Below are positions 22,723 to 34,708 of a stretch of 64,000 bases of DNA, in pieces; position 1 is the first letter of the stretch, and each line of letters starts with the position of its first letter. The notes beneath the pieces were generated by a model. The model saw nothing but the letters and a program-made list of their open reading frames with translations, was not told where the DNA came from and ran no database searches. The position numbers and the translations under genes were made by a program. Source of the stretch: Coccinella septempunctata. Taxonomy: Eukaryota > Arthropoda > Insecta > Coleoptera > Coccinellidae. The stretch lies in NCBI RefSeq assembly GCF_907165205.1, contig NC_058194.1, positions 19,592,856 to 19,656,855 of the forward strand, read 5' to 3'.

Positions 22723-23522
22723 CAAGGTGTTACCAAATTAGACGTGAACCTATCACGTATCACTCATTTGCTTTCGTTTGAGCCATATTTATTGATAACC
22801 AAAAATCAACAGTTTCCGAGATATTTGAGTTCTTGTGTTTTTCAAAAAATTTCTCACCTTACTTCATTATTCGTCAATTTTTTCTAGGTTGACCAAGTTT
22901 GATTATAATTATTTTCATCAGAAAAAGATATGATACTTATGAAAAAAGCAAAACTATCCTGTTTTAGATGTTGAAAAAGAATTAGTATGATTGTATATGA
23001 AGAAGAGGGATTTTGATCTCTTTTGATTACTCATTCACTATTTTTCATATTGGACATTCAAAAGCTTGTTTATAAAAAAATCTGCTGAAACGAAACTAGT
23101 CACTTTTTAGGGAATGAAGAAGGAATTTGGCAAGTTTTTAAAATAATTTTCTCATTCATGAATAGTGGATTCGAAAGTTGCAGGCAAATTGATATTAGAA
23201 ATTGATTTACTTTTCTTCATATACCAACTTTTTTTAAATCATACTAATTCTTTTTCAACATCTAATACACAATAGTTTTGCTTTTTTCATACTTATCATA
23301 TCTTTTTCGGATGAAAATAATCCAAAATTATAATCAAACTTGGTAAAAGTAAAAAAAATTGACGAAAAATGAAGTAAGGTGAGAAATTCTTTGAAAAACA
23401 CAAGAACTCAAATATCTCGGAAACTGTTGATTTTTGGATATCAATAAATATGGCTCAAGCAACAGCTAATGAGTGCTACTAACACCTCCCCCAAGGTTCA
23501 CGTCTAATTTGAAAACACCCTG
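22723..23522. repeat. 800-bp MITE with roughly 290-bp inverted repeats
   Basis: The left arm begins CAAGGTGTTACCAAATTAGA and the right arm ends TCTAATTTGAAAACACCCTG followed by TATATA. The arms pair inward through AACAGTTTCCGAGATATTTG and its complement to GAAAAAGAATTAGTATGA and its complement, leaving a spacer of about 220 bp. It is noncoding. Confidence 0.85.
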
Positions 23523-24226
23523 TATATATATTTATCTAGATGGCTCCTGGTAAGTCTAGATAGATATGAAACGACCAGCGCCCCCTGTTGGAAATACCTA
23601 GAACGTTGCTAGCATGAACTTACAGATTTCTGCTTCTCACCAGAAGTAGAAACCTGTAACGCGTAACGTAGTCGATAACATAGGAACTTTCAGAAACTGA
23701 GACGGAAACTGTACACGCTAGAAAATAATACACGATCTCCTCGTTAGGTGGCTACCGGTGGAATGAGCTCTGAAGATTCTAATTACGAAAATTACTACTT
23801 ATAATGAGGATGCATAACAATGTAAACAAACACGCTATTGCATATGTTCAAAACAAATTATCGGCATCGATCCATGGCAGGAACTTAACAATAGTATTGA
23901 ATATTCATGATTATTACACAAACCATCAGTTTATATTAATGATGGTTGTGTTCATCTATCTGATTGTTTTCACCACTGTCTTTCTGCATTGATTCGATCA
24001 ATCAATAAAATCAACACAATTTTAATTCTGCTCAGTTCATGACTACACATGAGATTTCATTCATTCATTCCATAATATGTCTATAAAGGAGTTAGTATTA
24101 GCATATTAGCAATAGTAAGTATTAATCTCAAATATATCACTAAATTCATAATGATTTATACAGAGTTCAGCATAATATTAGTTTATCGTATCTCTTAAAC
24201 CAATAACTCAAAATGGAAAAGCTGAA
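23523..24226. other. AT-rich DNA, nothing recognised
   Basis: A 62-codon ORF at 23804-23992 has a hydrophobic tail but no family resemblance. Confidence 0.4.
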
Positions 24227-24550
24227 AATTGTCATTTTCTGGCATTAAATTTGAGTATTTTTCTTCAACCCCTTAGCCGCAACCCTATCCAACTTATTCC
24301 ATGTGTGAGCTTGTTGAAAAGCTCACGAAAAATGGAATCCCATCATATACTTGGTTTTTCTTTATTTAGTGGTTAGCAGAAGAAACACTCTTGAAAAAAT
24401 AATATTAATAGTTTCTCGAGCATACTTCGAATTTTAAAATGAACGTTAACAAGTGATCATGCTATGCAGAAAAGTTTTCGTCTGGTATAAAAGTTTTGAC
24501 GGCTGAGGGGTTGAAGAAAAATATTAAATTTCACTGCCAAAAAATGACTA
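24227..24550. repeat. Inverted repeat with diverged outlying relatives
   Basis: The arm 24227-24275 (GGCATTAAATTTGAGTATTT, then TTCTTCAACCCC) pairs with 24500-24550 (GGGGTTGAAGAAAAATATTA, then AATTTCACTGCC). Partial direct relatives of the right arm recur near 24765, 24970 and 25050 (TTGCCAAAAAATAAA, GGTTGAAGAAAATCACTC), suggesting an old amplified unit. Confidence 0.55.
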
Positions 24551-26396
24551 TCTATTTTATTTCAAGTTTTTGGTCGAAATAGTAGCAATTTAATTTATTT
24601 AACAGGCTGCTTTTCTTCTAATTACAACAAAACAAGAAGTTAAACAAAGATCAAGCTGAGATTTCATTTTCCGTGAGCTTTCCAACGAGCCTCCACGTAA
24701 TAATTACATGTTTGTACCTATTTGAAAAACAAATGTTGGATGGAGTTTCATTGAAGTGTTTGGAAAAAAACATTCAATTTTATTGCCAAAAAATAAATAC
24801 CATCGGATCCAAATTAACTTGTTTATTCGTCTTAATTTCAAGTAATTGGTTGAGGATCCATAAACTTTATTTTTTAAGACTTTTGTATTTCTTGTGATAA
24901 TAAAAAATTCAAAAAAACGAGCCCACACATATTCCCCTTCAAAAAACAGAAATTGGATTGGGTGGCAGCAGAGTGGTTGAAGAAAATCACTCAAGTCTGC
25001 CAGAAAATGAGAGTTATTAAAATAAACTGACGAGTTTCAGCGAGTTATTGGTTGAAGAAATATTGATTTTATTCCAGACTTATGCCCAACCCTGTATTAT
25101 TCCTTTACTGACTGGTAGTAAACATTGCTTTGAAGTTTTGGTGAAGTGAGTATTGCTACTTGATACCTTTAGCCTGTTAAGTTATCTGAAGTCACCATTT
25201 TTAACCAATGATACGCAAGTACCAATCTTAACCGAAAATATTTTTTTATAGATATGTAATTCCGAAAGATCTACTCTAACATATATATAGTAGGTATAAT
25301 ATTATCATAGGGTTGATTTAACTTCCGAAACAAGCTATTTTATAGAAAGAACCCTTTTTGCTATTCTCACAGTGAAAATTTTTTCCAATGGTGCTTGTGT
25401 GTTTTTGGAGCATGCCAGCAACGTAGCCTCTAGGGGGTTCCGTTAACCATTTGGATTGTCGCAAACTCAAATGAGAAATGCATGTAGGTGCGAAATGTAC
25501 AACGAATTAACTATTCATCGTTGCTGCCATCGAACAACTAGACCGTTACCGTACGTTTTATCGTGAATTCGAAACACAATTATGCAGGTGAATTCCGTCG
25601 AATTTTCATGGATGTTTCGGTTTTCACCGAGTTACCAACATCAACACTTCTAATGGAAAATTTATGTACCTACTACGTAAAATGTTACAGGAAATCTAGA
25701 AAGGTTGACTCACATCACTATTTTTGAAATTCATCTGATCAAGAAGCAAACCTGCAGATTGAAAAGGACATCTGATGGAAATTACACGGTTAAAATTATC
25801 AGAGTAGAGCTAATTTTTCTCGCATGGCAAGTTGCGAATTTAGGCAGAGTTGAAAATTTAATCCGGAGTAGAACACATGAGTGTAGCAATAATGATCTAT
25901 GAAGTCTCGAATAAAAGGAAAACCCTTAAAAGGGCTCACCTGTGTTTGCGTCACTGGAGCTTCGATAACGAGGCCAATAGGGAGGGCACTGGAGATCATA
26001 ATAACAGATCTCACAGCTCCACTTCTTGTGCTAGATAGATTATACCAACCTAAGAATATCCAGGGAAGATCTGGGTACCACAGGCCCTTTCAATTCCAGA
26101 AACTAGTCTCGAATAGGGACTTGGCAAATTCATTTTCCTTTTGGAAAATACAAAAAAAAAAGATTTTTCCACGCAGTTTTTCTTTTTTAACAAAATGCAT
26201 ACTTAAACCGAATTTAAATCTTTTTTATGACTGTCGTAATGGATATGCAAAATCACCGTGCAAATTCATCTCTCTTCCGAAAATGTCGTAAAATATGATT
26301 TTACAGCAAGGTAATTAGTGTCATAATTAACAACTCTAGCGTTTATAAAAATATCAAAATTTTATTAGATAATAAAGATATTTTGAACATCTTTTC
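24551..26396. other. AT-rich DNA with scattered repeat fragments
   Basis: Besides the diverged units noted for 24227-24550, no structure was found. The overlapping ORFs at 25705-26291 show no recognised motif. The part 25400-25620 is slightly GC-richer. Confidence 0.4.
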
Positions 26397-27166
26397 TTGT
26401 GGTGTGTGTAGGGCGTTCAAAAGAAAAATCTAAAATTATATTCTTATAAACACGGTCAAGATTAGACCAAAGTTACACTTTTTTAAATGTAACTCTCTGT
26501 ATTTGACCTCAAAAATGGAATGGCAAGCTCAAATTATGATGATTTTTTTCAGATCCATTTATACCTTAGAAGGACCATTTAGCAGATAATAGCGAAAATG
26601 GTTTACTAGTTTTGAATTAAAAATCGAAAATTGCTCAAAAACTAGGTTTAGATGTAGGAAAATTTTACGAAATTAATTTTTCAGTTCAACGAGATATAAA
26701 AAAACCGGGTGTGTCATTTGAAATAAGAAAGTTTTCGACGATTATTCGTAGTAATCGTAGTTGATGTTTGAGAATTAATTATAATTAATTCTCAAACATT
26801 GATCACTGTGTATATTCCAGAGTTGAAATTTTCTTTTATATGTAATAGTAGACAACTTGTTTACTCGAAAAAATTCTGTCTGTATCGCTGCATGGCGTAA
26901 CTGGTTTCTTCATGAATTGCTATTTAAAAAAACTCCATATTTTCGATTTTTCGTCATTATCTCGTACAGGGTGCTTCCGAGCTCTAAAGTAATCTGATGA
27001 AACTCATCTTAACTTGAGCTTGCCATTCCATTTTTGAGGTCAAACATAGGGTGTTACATTTAAAAAAGTGTAACTTTGGTCTATATCTTTGTTGTCGAAC
27101 ACTTTGTATATATGAAAATAATTTTAAATTGTGCTTTGCGACATCCTACACACACCACAAGAATTT
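26397..27166. repeat. 770-bp imperfect palindrome with perfect centre
   Basis: The centre 26765-26798 is a perfect 34-bp palindrome (TGTTTGAGAATTAATTA and its complement). Arms extend about 385 bp each way, with the best pairing at CAAAGTTACACTTTTTTAAA, AAAAATGGAATGGCAAGCTC and the outer CTTGTGGTGTGTGTAGG. The mid-arm is more diverged. The right side continues past the symmetric part to GGTGGTCCACCCCGTATA near 27223, probably the true terminus, so the left terminus seems lost. Confidence 0.75.
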
Positions 27167-27226
27167 GGTGGAAATTTACTCCCTCAAAATGAGCACCGCG
27201 TCTGGGGTGGTCCACCCCGTATATTT

Positions 27227-27925
27227 CTTGTGAATTGAAAGACTTATAGACGTAGTAGGTGATGGTGTTCATTCAGTACTAATTTAATATAATGTTTCAT
27301 TGAAACATTCATATTTATGATTTCTTGATATCTCAAAATGTCAACTCAAAATCAATCGTTCTCAAGTAATTCAAGTTTAAAAAAAGATGTCTTTCAAGAG
27401 TAGCAAGATGAACCAAAATTTGCAACCAGTTTTTCGAAGTAACGTTATGGGGTGAAAAGAAAAATATATTGTTTGTCAAATGAACTTATTCTCGAAATTA
27501 CTTACTGAGGGTGCAACAAACCTTCAGAAGGGGATTTAGATAATATGTTTATCATGATACATCAAGGGTATCTCTGGTTCTTCGAAAATATAATTTAATT
27601 TGCTGACGAAGAAAGATCTAACCCTGTGAAAACTACCTTCAGTGAATACAATGAATCGAAGTAGCATATATATATGCAGATAACATGTCTTGGTAACCTT
27701 GAATAATATGGAGAATTTGAATTCTTTATACGGTACTCTTTACGGAAGTTATGTGAAAAATTTTATTTGCAATAGGTCCTTTCTAAGGGTCGATCTCAAA
27801 ACATGATTTCCAGCATAAGTTCATTAGATAAAGAACACATATCTCTAGGTTTTGAAACTATTCAAAAACCCAAGTTGACAGTAATTTTGGTTCATATTGC
27901 TGTTAAATACTTTTGACAGCTGCTT
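27227..27925. other. AT-rich DNA, nothing recognised
   Basis: No coding resemblance and no paired repeats were found. Confidence 0.4.
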
Positions 27926-28016
27926 TCGAGTAATAAGTTCAAAGATAGACAGAAAGATAGAGATACTATTGACAGATGTGTCAATAGTATTGAACATCTT
28001 TGAACTTATTACTCGA
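27926..28016. repeat. 91-bp hairpin
   Basis: The outer arms TCGAGTAATAAGTTCAAAGA (27926 onward) and their complement (27996-28016) match perfectly over about 21 bp. An inner stem ATACTATTGACA / TGTCAATAGTAT caps it with a GATG loop. The unpaired part lies only on the left (AGACAGAAAGATAGAG). CAGCTG occurs just outside both arms. It is a short fold-back element or possible structured RNA; nothing indicates which. Confidence 0.7.
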
Positions 28017-30115
28017 GACCAGCTGATATTTGGATGATATACAAAGAGTACCTTTATTCAAGAAAAAGCTGCCAAAATTACCATTCTGATATGTGACATC
28101 TAAAAAAAATTGTAGAATAGGTCCAAAAAAGGTAACTCTCTCGTTGATAACTACCCCTAGAAAAAGCAAAGAAGCATAAGAGAATAACGGAATTTTGTTT
28201 CATGTATCATCCCCAGAAATATAACTTGACTCTCCGATTCACCGTGTATATTCCCGCAATCATACTTGATGTAATAATCTCTGTTTCAGGAGTTCGTCTC
28301 ATTGGTTTATTGAGCAATAAAAACTTGAATTTTAGAATCCTTCAATTTATTTACTTTTAAATAACAAATCTCGCTTCCGGGACTTTGGAAACATGAGATC
28401 TTTGCATCCTTTTTAGTTTCTTCATAGCACCAAAAATAATAAATTATCTGTCCTTGAAAAAAGCCAGGAACAGTTTGCAGTAGAGACTTCGGAAGTTAAC
28501 CGATCAATGGAATTTGTGGCGTTCTTGTTTTAAAATTGCTCCACTCTTATCTGCGATGTTTAGCATTTTTTTGTGAACGCAAACATAAATAAACCTTTAA
28601 CCCTTTCAACGCTCCAAAACACAACACTGTTAATGTCGTATTTTATATGGGTTTCGAGTTCCAAAGTTTCATATCAAATGTCCACGTTCTCGATTGACTG
28701 AACTACTCCAGGGAAACCGTTGGGAATCACGAAATAAATCGGATTTTGTGGCATTGAATTCCAATGGAAATAATGAAGCTGGATCGAATTTTTCACGTTA
28801 TAGGATTCTCGTTGTAGAGTGTTGGATTCAGATTTTATAGATTAAATTCCTTTCGTCGATTGATGCTCAATTGGATACCTGTTACTTGAGGAATTTCGAA
28901 ATTGAGGAAATTGGTCGAATTAACCCTCTAATGCCCAAGTTTTTTTTTCTTTTTCAAAATTATTTCCGTACAGTTTCAAATTAGCTTATGTAATCTGCAT
29001 CTTTTTTTCGCAAATAGTTAACTGATTTACATTAACACCTGTATACTCACAAAATGAACCTATACTGAAGGCGGACATGGGCAGAATAATTTTGTATCCA
29101 CTTATATGCAACCAGTCTCAAGGCGGACTTGGGTATTAGAGGGTTAAGAATTTATTTCCTTCAGAGGGAAGTGAAACCCTATAAATGTCTAATTAAAAAC
29201 TGGAAAAAATCGAAGATATGACTCGAGGAGTTACGACAAATATATAAATATTTGTGTGCTACGTGATATTTCTAATTCATAAGATGCTACTCATCTGAGA
29301 AATTTTAACGCATGCTGGTTCTTCATAAAATGAAATCTCCAGGATACGCAAAATCAAAATCTAGGAAGCCCATAGCTGACATTTTCACGTCTGAGCAATA
29401 AAGACGAAATAACTGATTTCGTTGTACCTGACTCGGCAAGACGTAAATATTAATCTGATGGGGTGCATAAACTATGGACTTCTTCGTAAAATTTTCATGA
29501 AATCAGTGGGGCCATTCGACAAAAAGCGAGGCAGATGGAATACGACATGCAGAACGGAAGATCGCATCATATATTTAGAACAACGTGTGGGAGGAGAGCG
29601 GGTTTCGAAATTGCAAGCAGAAATTTTCTAACTGGGAAGGCCAATAAAAAAAATTTTTTTGCGAAAAATATAAGAACAATTATATTATGGGAAGTTGCCT
29701 TATTTTGGCTCTTTCTTGTACTTCTAGACTAGATAGGTAAAACATTGGAAGGAGTTCTGGGCTCGATTTTTGTGAAAAGTACATTAGTGAAAACCGTTTC
29801 ACGATAACTCCATTTGTCTTGAAGATATAACCGAATTTTGATATTTTGTCGATTTCGAAAATGTGCCATATCTTCTCTATTTTCGTCACTTTATTAATTT
29901 TTCTTAAATCTTTTGTACTAATGGTTTCCACCCTTCGTAATTTTGAAAACGAATGCATTTTTTTTGATCCCATATCATACAAAACAAAAACTTGAAATTC
30001 AAATTCGATTTACTCAAGTTGCACATAAAAAATTCGATATCTGCAATCTGGCAGATGAAATATAGAAAGGGGGATAAGACTTCATGGACATACGGTATAC
30101 TTTCAACAGAATATA
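28017..30115. other. AT-rich DNA, nothing recognised
   Basis: Short ORFs at 29422-29732 and 29680-29982 are not convincing. No repeats with paired ends were seen. Confidence 0.4.
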
Positions 30116-30693
30116 CAGGGTGTTTTCAAAGGTGAGGCTTTTTTTTTGACAGAAGGTAGAACTCATCGAAATAAGTAGTTTAACTTGGATATAAAATAAG
30201 TATCCAAGATGGCTGAGATGCAACTTCTAGAAGTTCGACAAAATTTCATTGAATTTCAAGTACGGGACTGTGAAAGGTAACTCCGGCATCTTAAAAACGA
30301 AACAAAACATCAACATATGGCTGGGCAATGAATGGTTCAGTACCAAGTTCATCGGATTAGATGCATCAGGTCACTTTTGAGAGAATCATAATTGTTGTAT
30401 CGTGCAATTTAGGGTGAAAAAAAGTAGAAAATCGAAGGCAGTTTCTTGAAAGTGCTTATGTTAGTTATGTTGAAAGGTGCTATGATGTTTCCCCATTTTT
30501 CCCACTGCTTTGCGATAATTCAGCTAACAAACGGTATAGGGTGGTATTAGGATTTATTTCAGTAATCATTTTCAATTCTTTTTTTAACTTTGTTATTTTG
30601 AAAGTTTTGTATAGATGATATTTGGTGAAACACTTCATTTTGACCTGTTCTACCTTCTGTTGAAGGAAAAGACTCACCTTCAAATAAACCCTG
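30116..30693. repeat. 578-bp MITE with CAGGGTG-type ends
   Basis: The left end CAGGGTGTTTTCAAAGGTGA pairs with the right end TCACCTTCAAATAAACCCTG; both abut TA. The inverted homology runs about 60-70 bp, including ACAGAAGGTAGAAC and its complement. It is noncoding. Confidence 0.85.
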
Positions 30694-31446
30694 TATAACC
30701 AGATATTAACTTAAATAAACCGCATGAAACAATATCAAATATAGTTGCATCAAAAATCGTCAATAAGGGGAGCAAATTCAAACCCGAAGCAAGAGGCATA
30801 CCTACGTATTTTAAAATTTCCGAAAACAATAAAACATACCGGAAATTTCAGGATACGAAGTTCAACTTTTTGTACAGCTATGGATATCTGTAGATTAAAT
30901 TTAGTATGTACTACTGATTACGAACGGCATACTGTATTACAGGACACGGCAAACACCACAATATAATAACTGTTATTACCATAATGATCCTCATTAGGTT
31001 CCCCATTTAATAACTATTGCAGCATATTGTCAGCTTTCAATTCATTGGAATTAATATGTTTTGCTCTTCGAAATGGAATGCGCATCAATCTGATCCGAAG
31101 CAGTATCCGAACATGTGATATTCTACACTTGATGAAGGAATATAAAACTCTAAAGTAATCCCCTCTCCTTTTAATTTACTTTACTTTTTATGTACTTTGC
31201 ATCTACATTTAATATGTAAGGAATGCACAATGCACGTAAAAGAAGAAGGTTCATCAAACTGGATAGGAGTGATTTCTCTCAAACGTTAAATAAACTGCAT
31301 TCATTGTAAGTATGATATGTGTTCAGTAGTCAGAAGAGAAACATTGTAAAACATCATTTTTTTCATGAGAATCACAAAAATTCTGTATTCTGTTCAGGGG
31401 ATATTCACGGGTTTAGGACTGAATAATAACAACTCTTTTAAAACAA
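30694..31446. other. AT-rich DNA, nothing recognised
   Basis: No gene or bounded repeat was seen. Confidence 0.4.
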
Positions 31447-31492
31447 AGTCGACGTTTCGTCGATATATTTCGACTTTCTCAAGACTAAAAAT
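31447..31492 (-). ncRNA. Hammerhead-like motif, minus strand
   Basis: Read on the minus strand it gives CTTGAGAAAGTCGA, an AATATA loop, TCGAC and then GAAACGTCGACTTTG. GTCGA / TCGAC forms a perfect stem directly followed by GAAAC, the hammerhead arrangement. CUUGAGA differs from the core CUGANGA by one inserted U. It is the best of the three such motifs here. A repeat end reading ACACCCTGTATAG lies about 170 bp away at 31,660. Confidence 0.4.
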
Positions 31493-32169
31493 TGAGACAG
31501 GAATAATAGAAACAAGAACACAAACAAATTATTAAAGCTGCATCTTACCTAGTTTTGTTAGTTGTTTAAAATATATATAAAAATCATAGTATGTGCAGGA
31601 AGTAGAAGTGTTCTGTATTCTGTTTTACCAGTATTTATCCGTCATGGAACACCCTGTATAGTGTATACCTGGGGACTAAAGTGGCACTTTTGATCACGAA
31701 GCAAAAAGTTTATACAATTCTCTGAAGGGATACAAAGTTTAATCCTGTGGATCATATTATTATTACTTAAACTGAAAACTAACATGAGCGAATGAGCAGA
31801 TACAGTAAAGAAATCTGAACTACAGAGAACGCTTATGAAAATTACATGCCTGCATGTAAACTACAGCATACTGATTGCGAAAAACTGTGGGTATAACAGA
31901 AAAAAATCGAAAACAACCAAAACAAAGTGATTGACATAAATCACTAGTGCATTGGCAACGTATATTAGTGTTGACAATAGAAACTGTGAGAAATTGCTCG
32001 GTTTCGTGTGAATTCCAAGGTGGATAGAGTTGGTCTTGTCATACTTCCGGTGAATCGAGTATAACTTTAATTAATAAAACAATACAGGTTACACAAACCT
32101 TTGGGTGTTCGGTCGACTATTCAACAATCATTCGTTTTCTGAAGTGATACCTTCTGCAGAACCTTTTTC
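31493..32169. other. AT-rich DNA with one-sided repeat end
   Basis: GGAACACCCTGTATAG near 31650-31665 looks like one terminus of a CAGGGTG-type element, but no partner terminus was found. Confidence 0.4.
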
Positions 32170-32354
32170 TATTCCGAATAAGCATATCGAGAAAGTGGCA
32201 ATCAGAGTTAGTCAAAACACGCATGAAAATCATAATTTGATGCAAATATAGGATATTCTGAACAAACATAACTGAATCATAGCACAAAAACAAATCGATA
32301 TGGATCCGAGAATCCAGCGTAGATTCTCCGATCAAGCTTCGCGAAACCGGTCTC
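32170..32354 (+). repeat. ATCAAGCTT-type MITE, truncated copy
   Basis: The right terminus CCGATCAAGCTTCGCGAAAC and the interior phrase AAAATCATAATTTGATGC match the copies at 20069 and 32715. The left part is missing or very diverged. Confidence 0.6.
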
Positions 32355-32714
32355 AAAACTACTTATTCAATTAAACCTCCAGACTCTCTTCGTATTCCGA
32401 AAGACATCGAGGATTCAACAATGTTCAATTGTTATGGAAATGAAATAATTACGAAAACAATCGGCACACTTTGGCAGTCCTCTACTTTAAAACAGAAAAT
32501 AAGCCCCAACTGACATTTTCAATTTGCTAAATGTCAAATTGAAAGAGACCCTTACGTTAAAGTCACTTCATCAACAGAACCCTTCGCACTCAAGTAAAGA
32601 TTTATGCATCATGCCGAAGGGAAAAGAAGGGGCCAGTAAGTAAAAGTTCGAAATAAAAATTTCAGTTTGAGTATCTAGAACTAGAAGAAGCTATTTTTAT
32701 ATTAAAAAGACTAA

Positions 32715-32977
32715 CAGCGGGTTTCATAAATCTTTGATTGTGCGATCAACGATTTGACAGTCACTTGATTTCCAAAACGAAATCACTGACATCTTTTCAT
32801 TGCTGAATATATTGAAGAAGTAGCAATTGAGAATAAGTTAATGAACGTATAAACATCATAATTTGATGCGAGAATGATATTCTGAATGATCATAACTGAA
32901 TTATCGATTGAAAACAAAATGACGTCTGTTGGTCAATCAAACGTTAATTCCCTGATCAAGCTTTATGAAACCCGAGG
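32715..32977 (+). repeat. ATCAAGCTT-type MITE, copy 3
   Basis: A copy of about 260 bp with both termini (AGCGGGTTTCATAAATCTTT on the left, AAGCTTTATGAAACCCGAGG on the right). It is close in sequence to the copy at 20069-20328. Confidence 0.8.
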
Positions 32978-33979
32978 TAATTCGATTAGAAAATGATTCG
33001 ATGAATTTTTGACGAGCAGAAACAACGTTCTACCTGGGACTAATGAATATCAAACCTCTGGCAAATGACATTTTAACCATTAAAATCAAATCTCCAGTAA
33101 TAATCTCATCACGAACACTAACTGGGTTTGGTTTATCTTCACTACTTTATGGTAGTGCAGTGGTGGTGAGTTCCTACCAAGTCCCAGTGGCGCAGTTTTC
33201 GGGGTATAGTGTCTTCAGTCACTCCTAACTACTACGTCAAGGATAGGGGCTATTCATAGCAATTTTTTGATTTTTCTGACTTTCCTTCACAAAAAAAGGT
33301 ACTTTTCTGAAAAGGCGCCAGGAAGTACCATTTTCGAGAAAAATGACTTATCAACACTTTTTATTCAAATTTCTAAAATATTTCCTCTGAGAACAATATC
33401 CTCCAAAGTCAAACGATTATTATCCCAGCTCCTTTAGGATTCATAAAAATAAATTAAGAAAAAATTTAAGTTCAACATTCTGTATCTCCGAAGGGATTCT
33501 AGATAGAAACAAAAAATGTCACTTGAAGAAACTTCTCCTTGTAACTAGGTTATATCTTCACAAAGTTATGACCTATATATTTAAAACACCCTGTATATCA
33601 CAATACACATCACCATGATTAATTGTCAAGCGTAAACGTAAAAGACTCATTATTTTCATAATAAGTTATATTTTCTTTTTTCTGAGAATATTAATTAATA
33701 ATCGAGAAAATATGCTGCTGGCAAACTGAATAGTTTTTTATCGTGCATATAAATCGATAGTAACACAAAATATTGGAAATTCAGAAAATCTCAAGAATAT
33801 GTCGAAAACATCTCATCTCATATAGCTATAGAGCTAGGATTCATTTTTCAACTCATATTGCAACAAAAATATCTACAACAAAAATTTTCGAAATTCTGAA
33901 TAATTAGAATTCAAATGCTACTGATTTGAATAAATTATATAAATAATATCTCCTTTCTCAATGAAATGAATTCTACATA
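32978..33979. other. AT-rich DNA with one-sided repeat end
   Basis: AAAACACCCTGTATAT near 33583-33599 looks like the right end of another CAGGGTG-type element, perhaps starting near 33240, but no left terminus was identified. No genes were seen. Confidence 0.4.
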
Positions 33980-34392
33980 TTTTTCTTTACCATTTTTTCC
34001 GAATCGGCTCTGTTTAAAAGATACAGGCTGTTGAAAAACCATAAAAAATAAGAACCCAACTCTTGAAACTAAGTTGGTCGTTATCTAATGTATGTGTGAA
34101 CGTTTTGTAAAATAGAAGTATTCTACATATTTTCTCGTATAATGCTCCGTTTTCCAATAATTTGATGTTCAAAAAATTAAAGAGTATCTCTGTAATTTCA
34201 AAAATCGAGTACTTTGGCTGAATACAACTCGGTTTAAAAGATGTGTAGTGTCACAGATTTAGCTAGTTATTCTGAAGGTAATTTTTGTTTTCCCAGGGGT
34301 GGCACAGCTCATCATGAAAACTTAAAATGGCTATTTCTTTTCATCAGGGCTGAAAATGTTTGAATATTTTTACGAGTAAAAGACTCACCCTA
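33980..34392 (+). repeat. Family-1 element, left-truncated and deleted
   Basis: The first recognisable block is CCGAATCGGCTCTGTTTAAA. The interior jumps from AAACCATAAAAAAT to AGAACCCAACTCTTGAAAC, omitting about 150 bp present in other copies. The right end ACTCACCCTATA is present. Confidence 0.75.
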
Positions 34393-34476
34393 TACATTGA
34401 CTGAAAGAAATTCAGGAAGGTGCTTGCATTTTTTCTTGAAAGATAAATTTCAACCATACGTAAATGAAAAGCTAAT

Positions 34477-34708
34477 TTAAGGAGTGATTCCTCGTCAAAA
34501 AATAGAGAGTGTCTTTCATAATAATTCTTTCAGCAGCCCCTGCTTAGAAAAAGCTCCCTATAGATGGCATCTGCGACTTTTCTGTTCCTTAGGAAAGAAT
34601 TGAAAGTTGTTTTAAACGTGACACTTTTAAGGGGTTGAATCTAAGCAGGGGATGCTTGAAAACTGTATGCAAGATCAACTATTTTTGGACAAGGAATCAC
34701 CCCTTAAG
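34477..34708. repeat. TTAA-bounded MITE
   Basis: The left end TTAAGGAGTGATTCCTCGTC pairs with the right end ACAAGGAATCACCCCTTAA. The arms continue through AAAAATAG and CAGCAGCCCCTGCTTAG with partners. TTAA at both boundaries fits piggyBac- or Kolobok-type target sites. A diverged relative begins near 44925. Confidence 0.7.
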
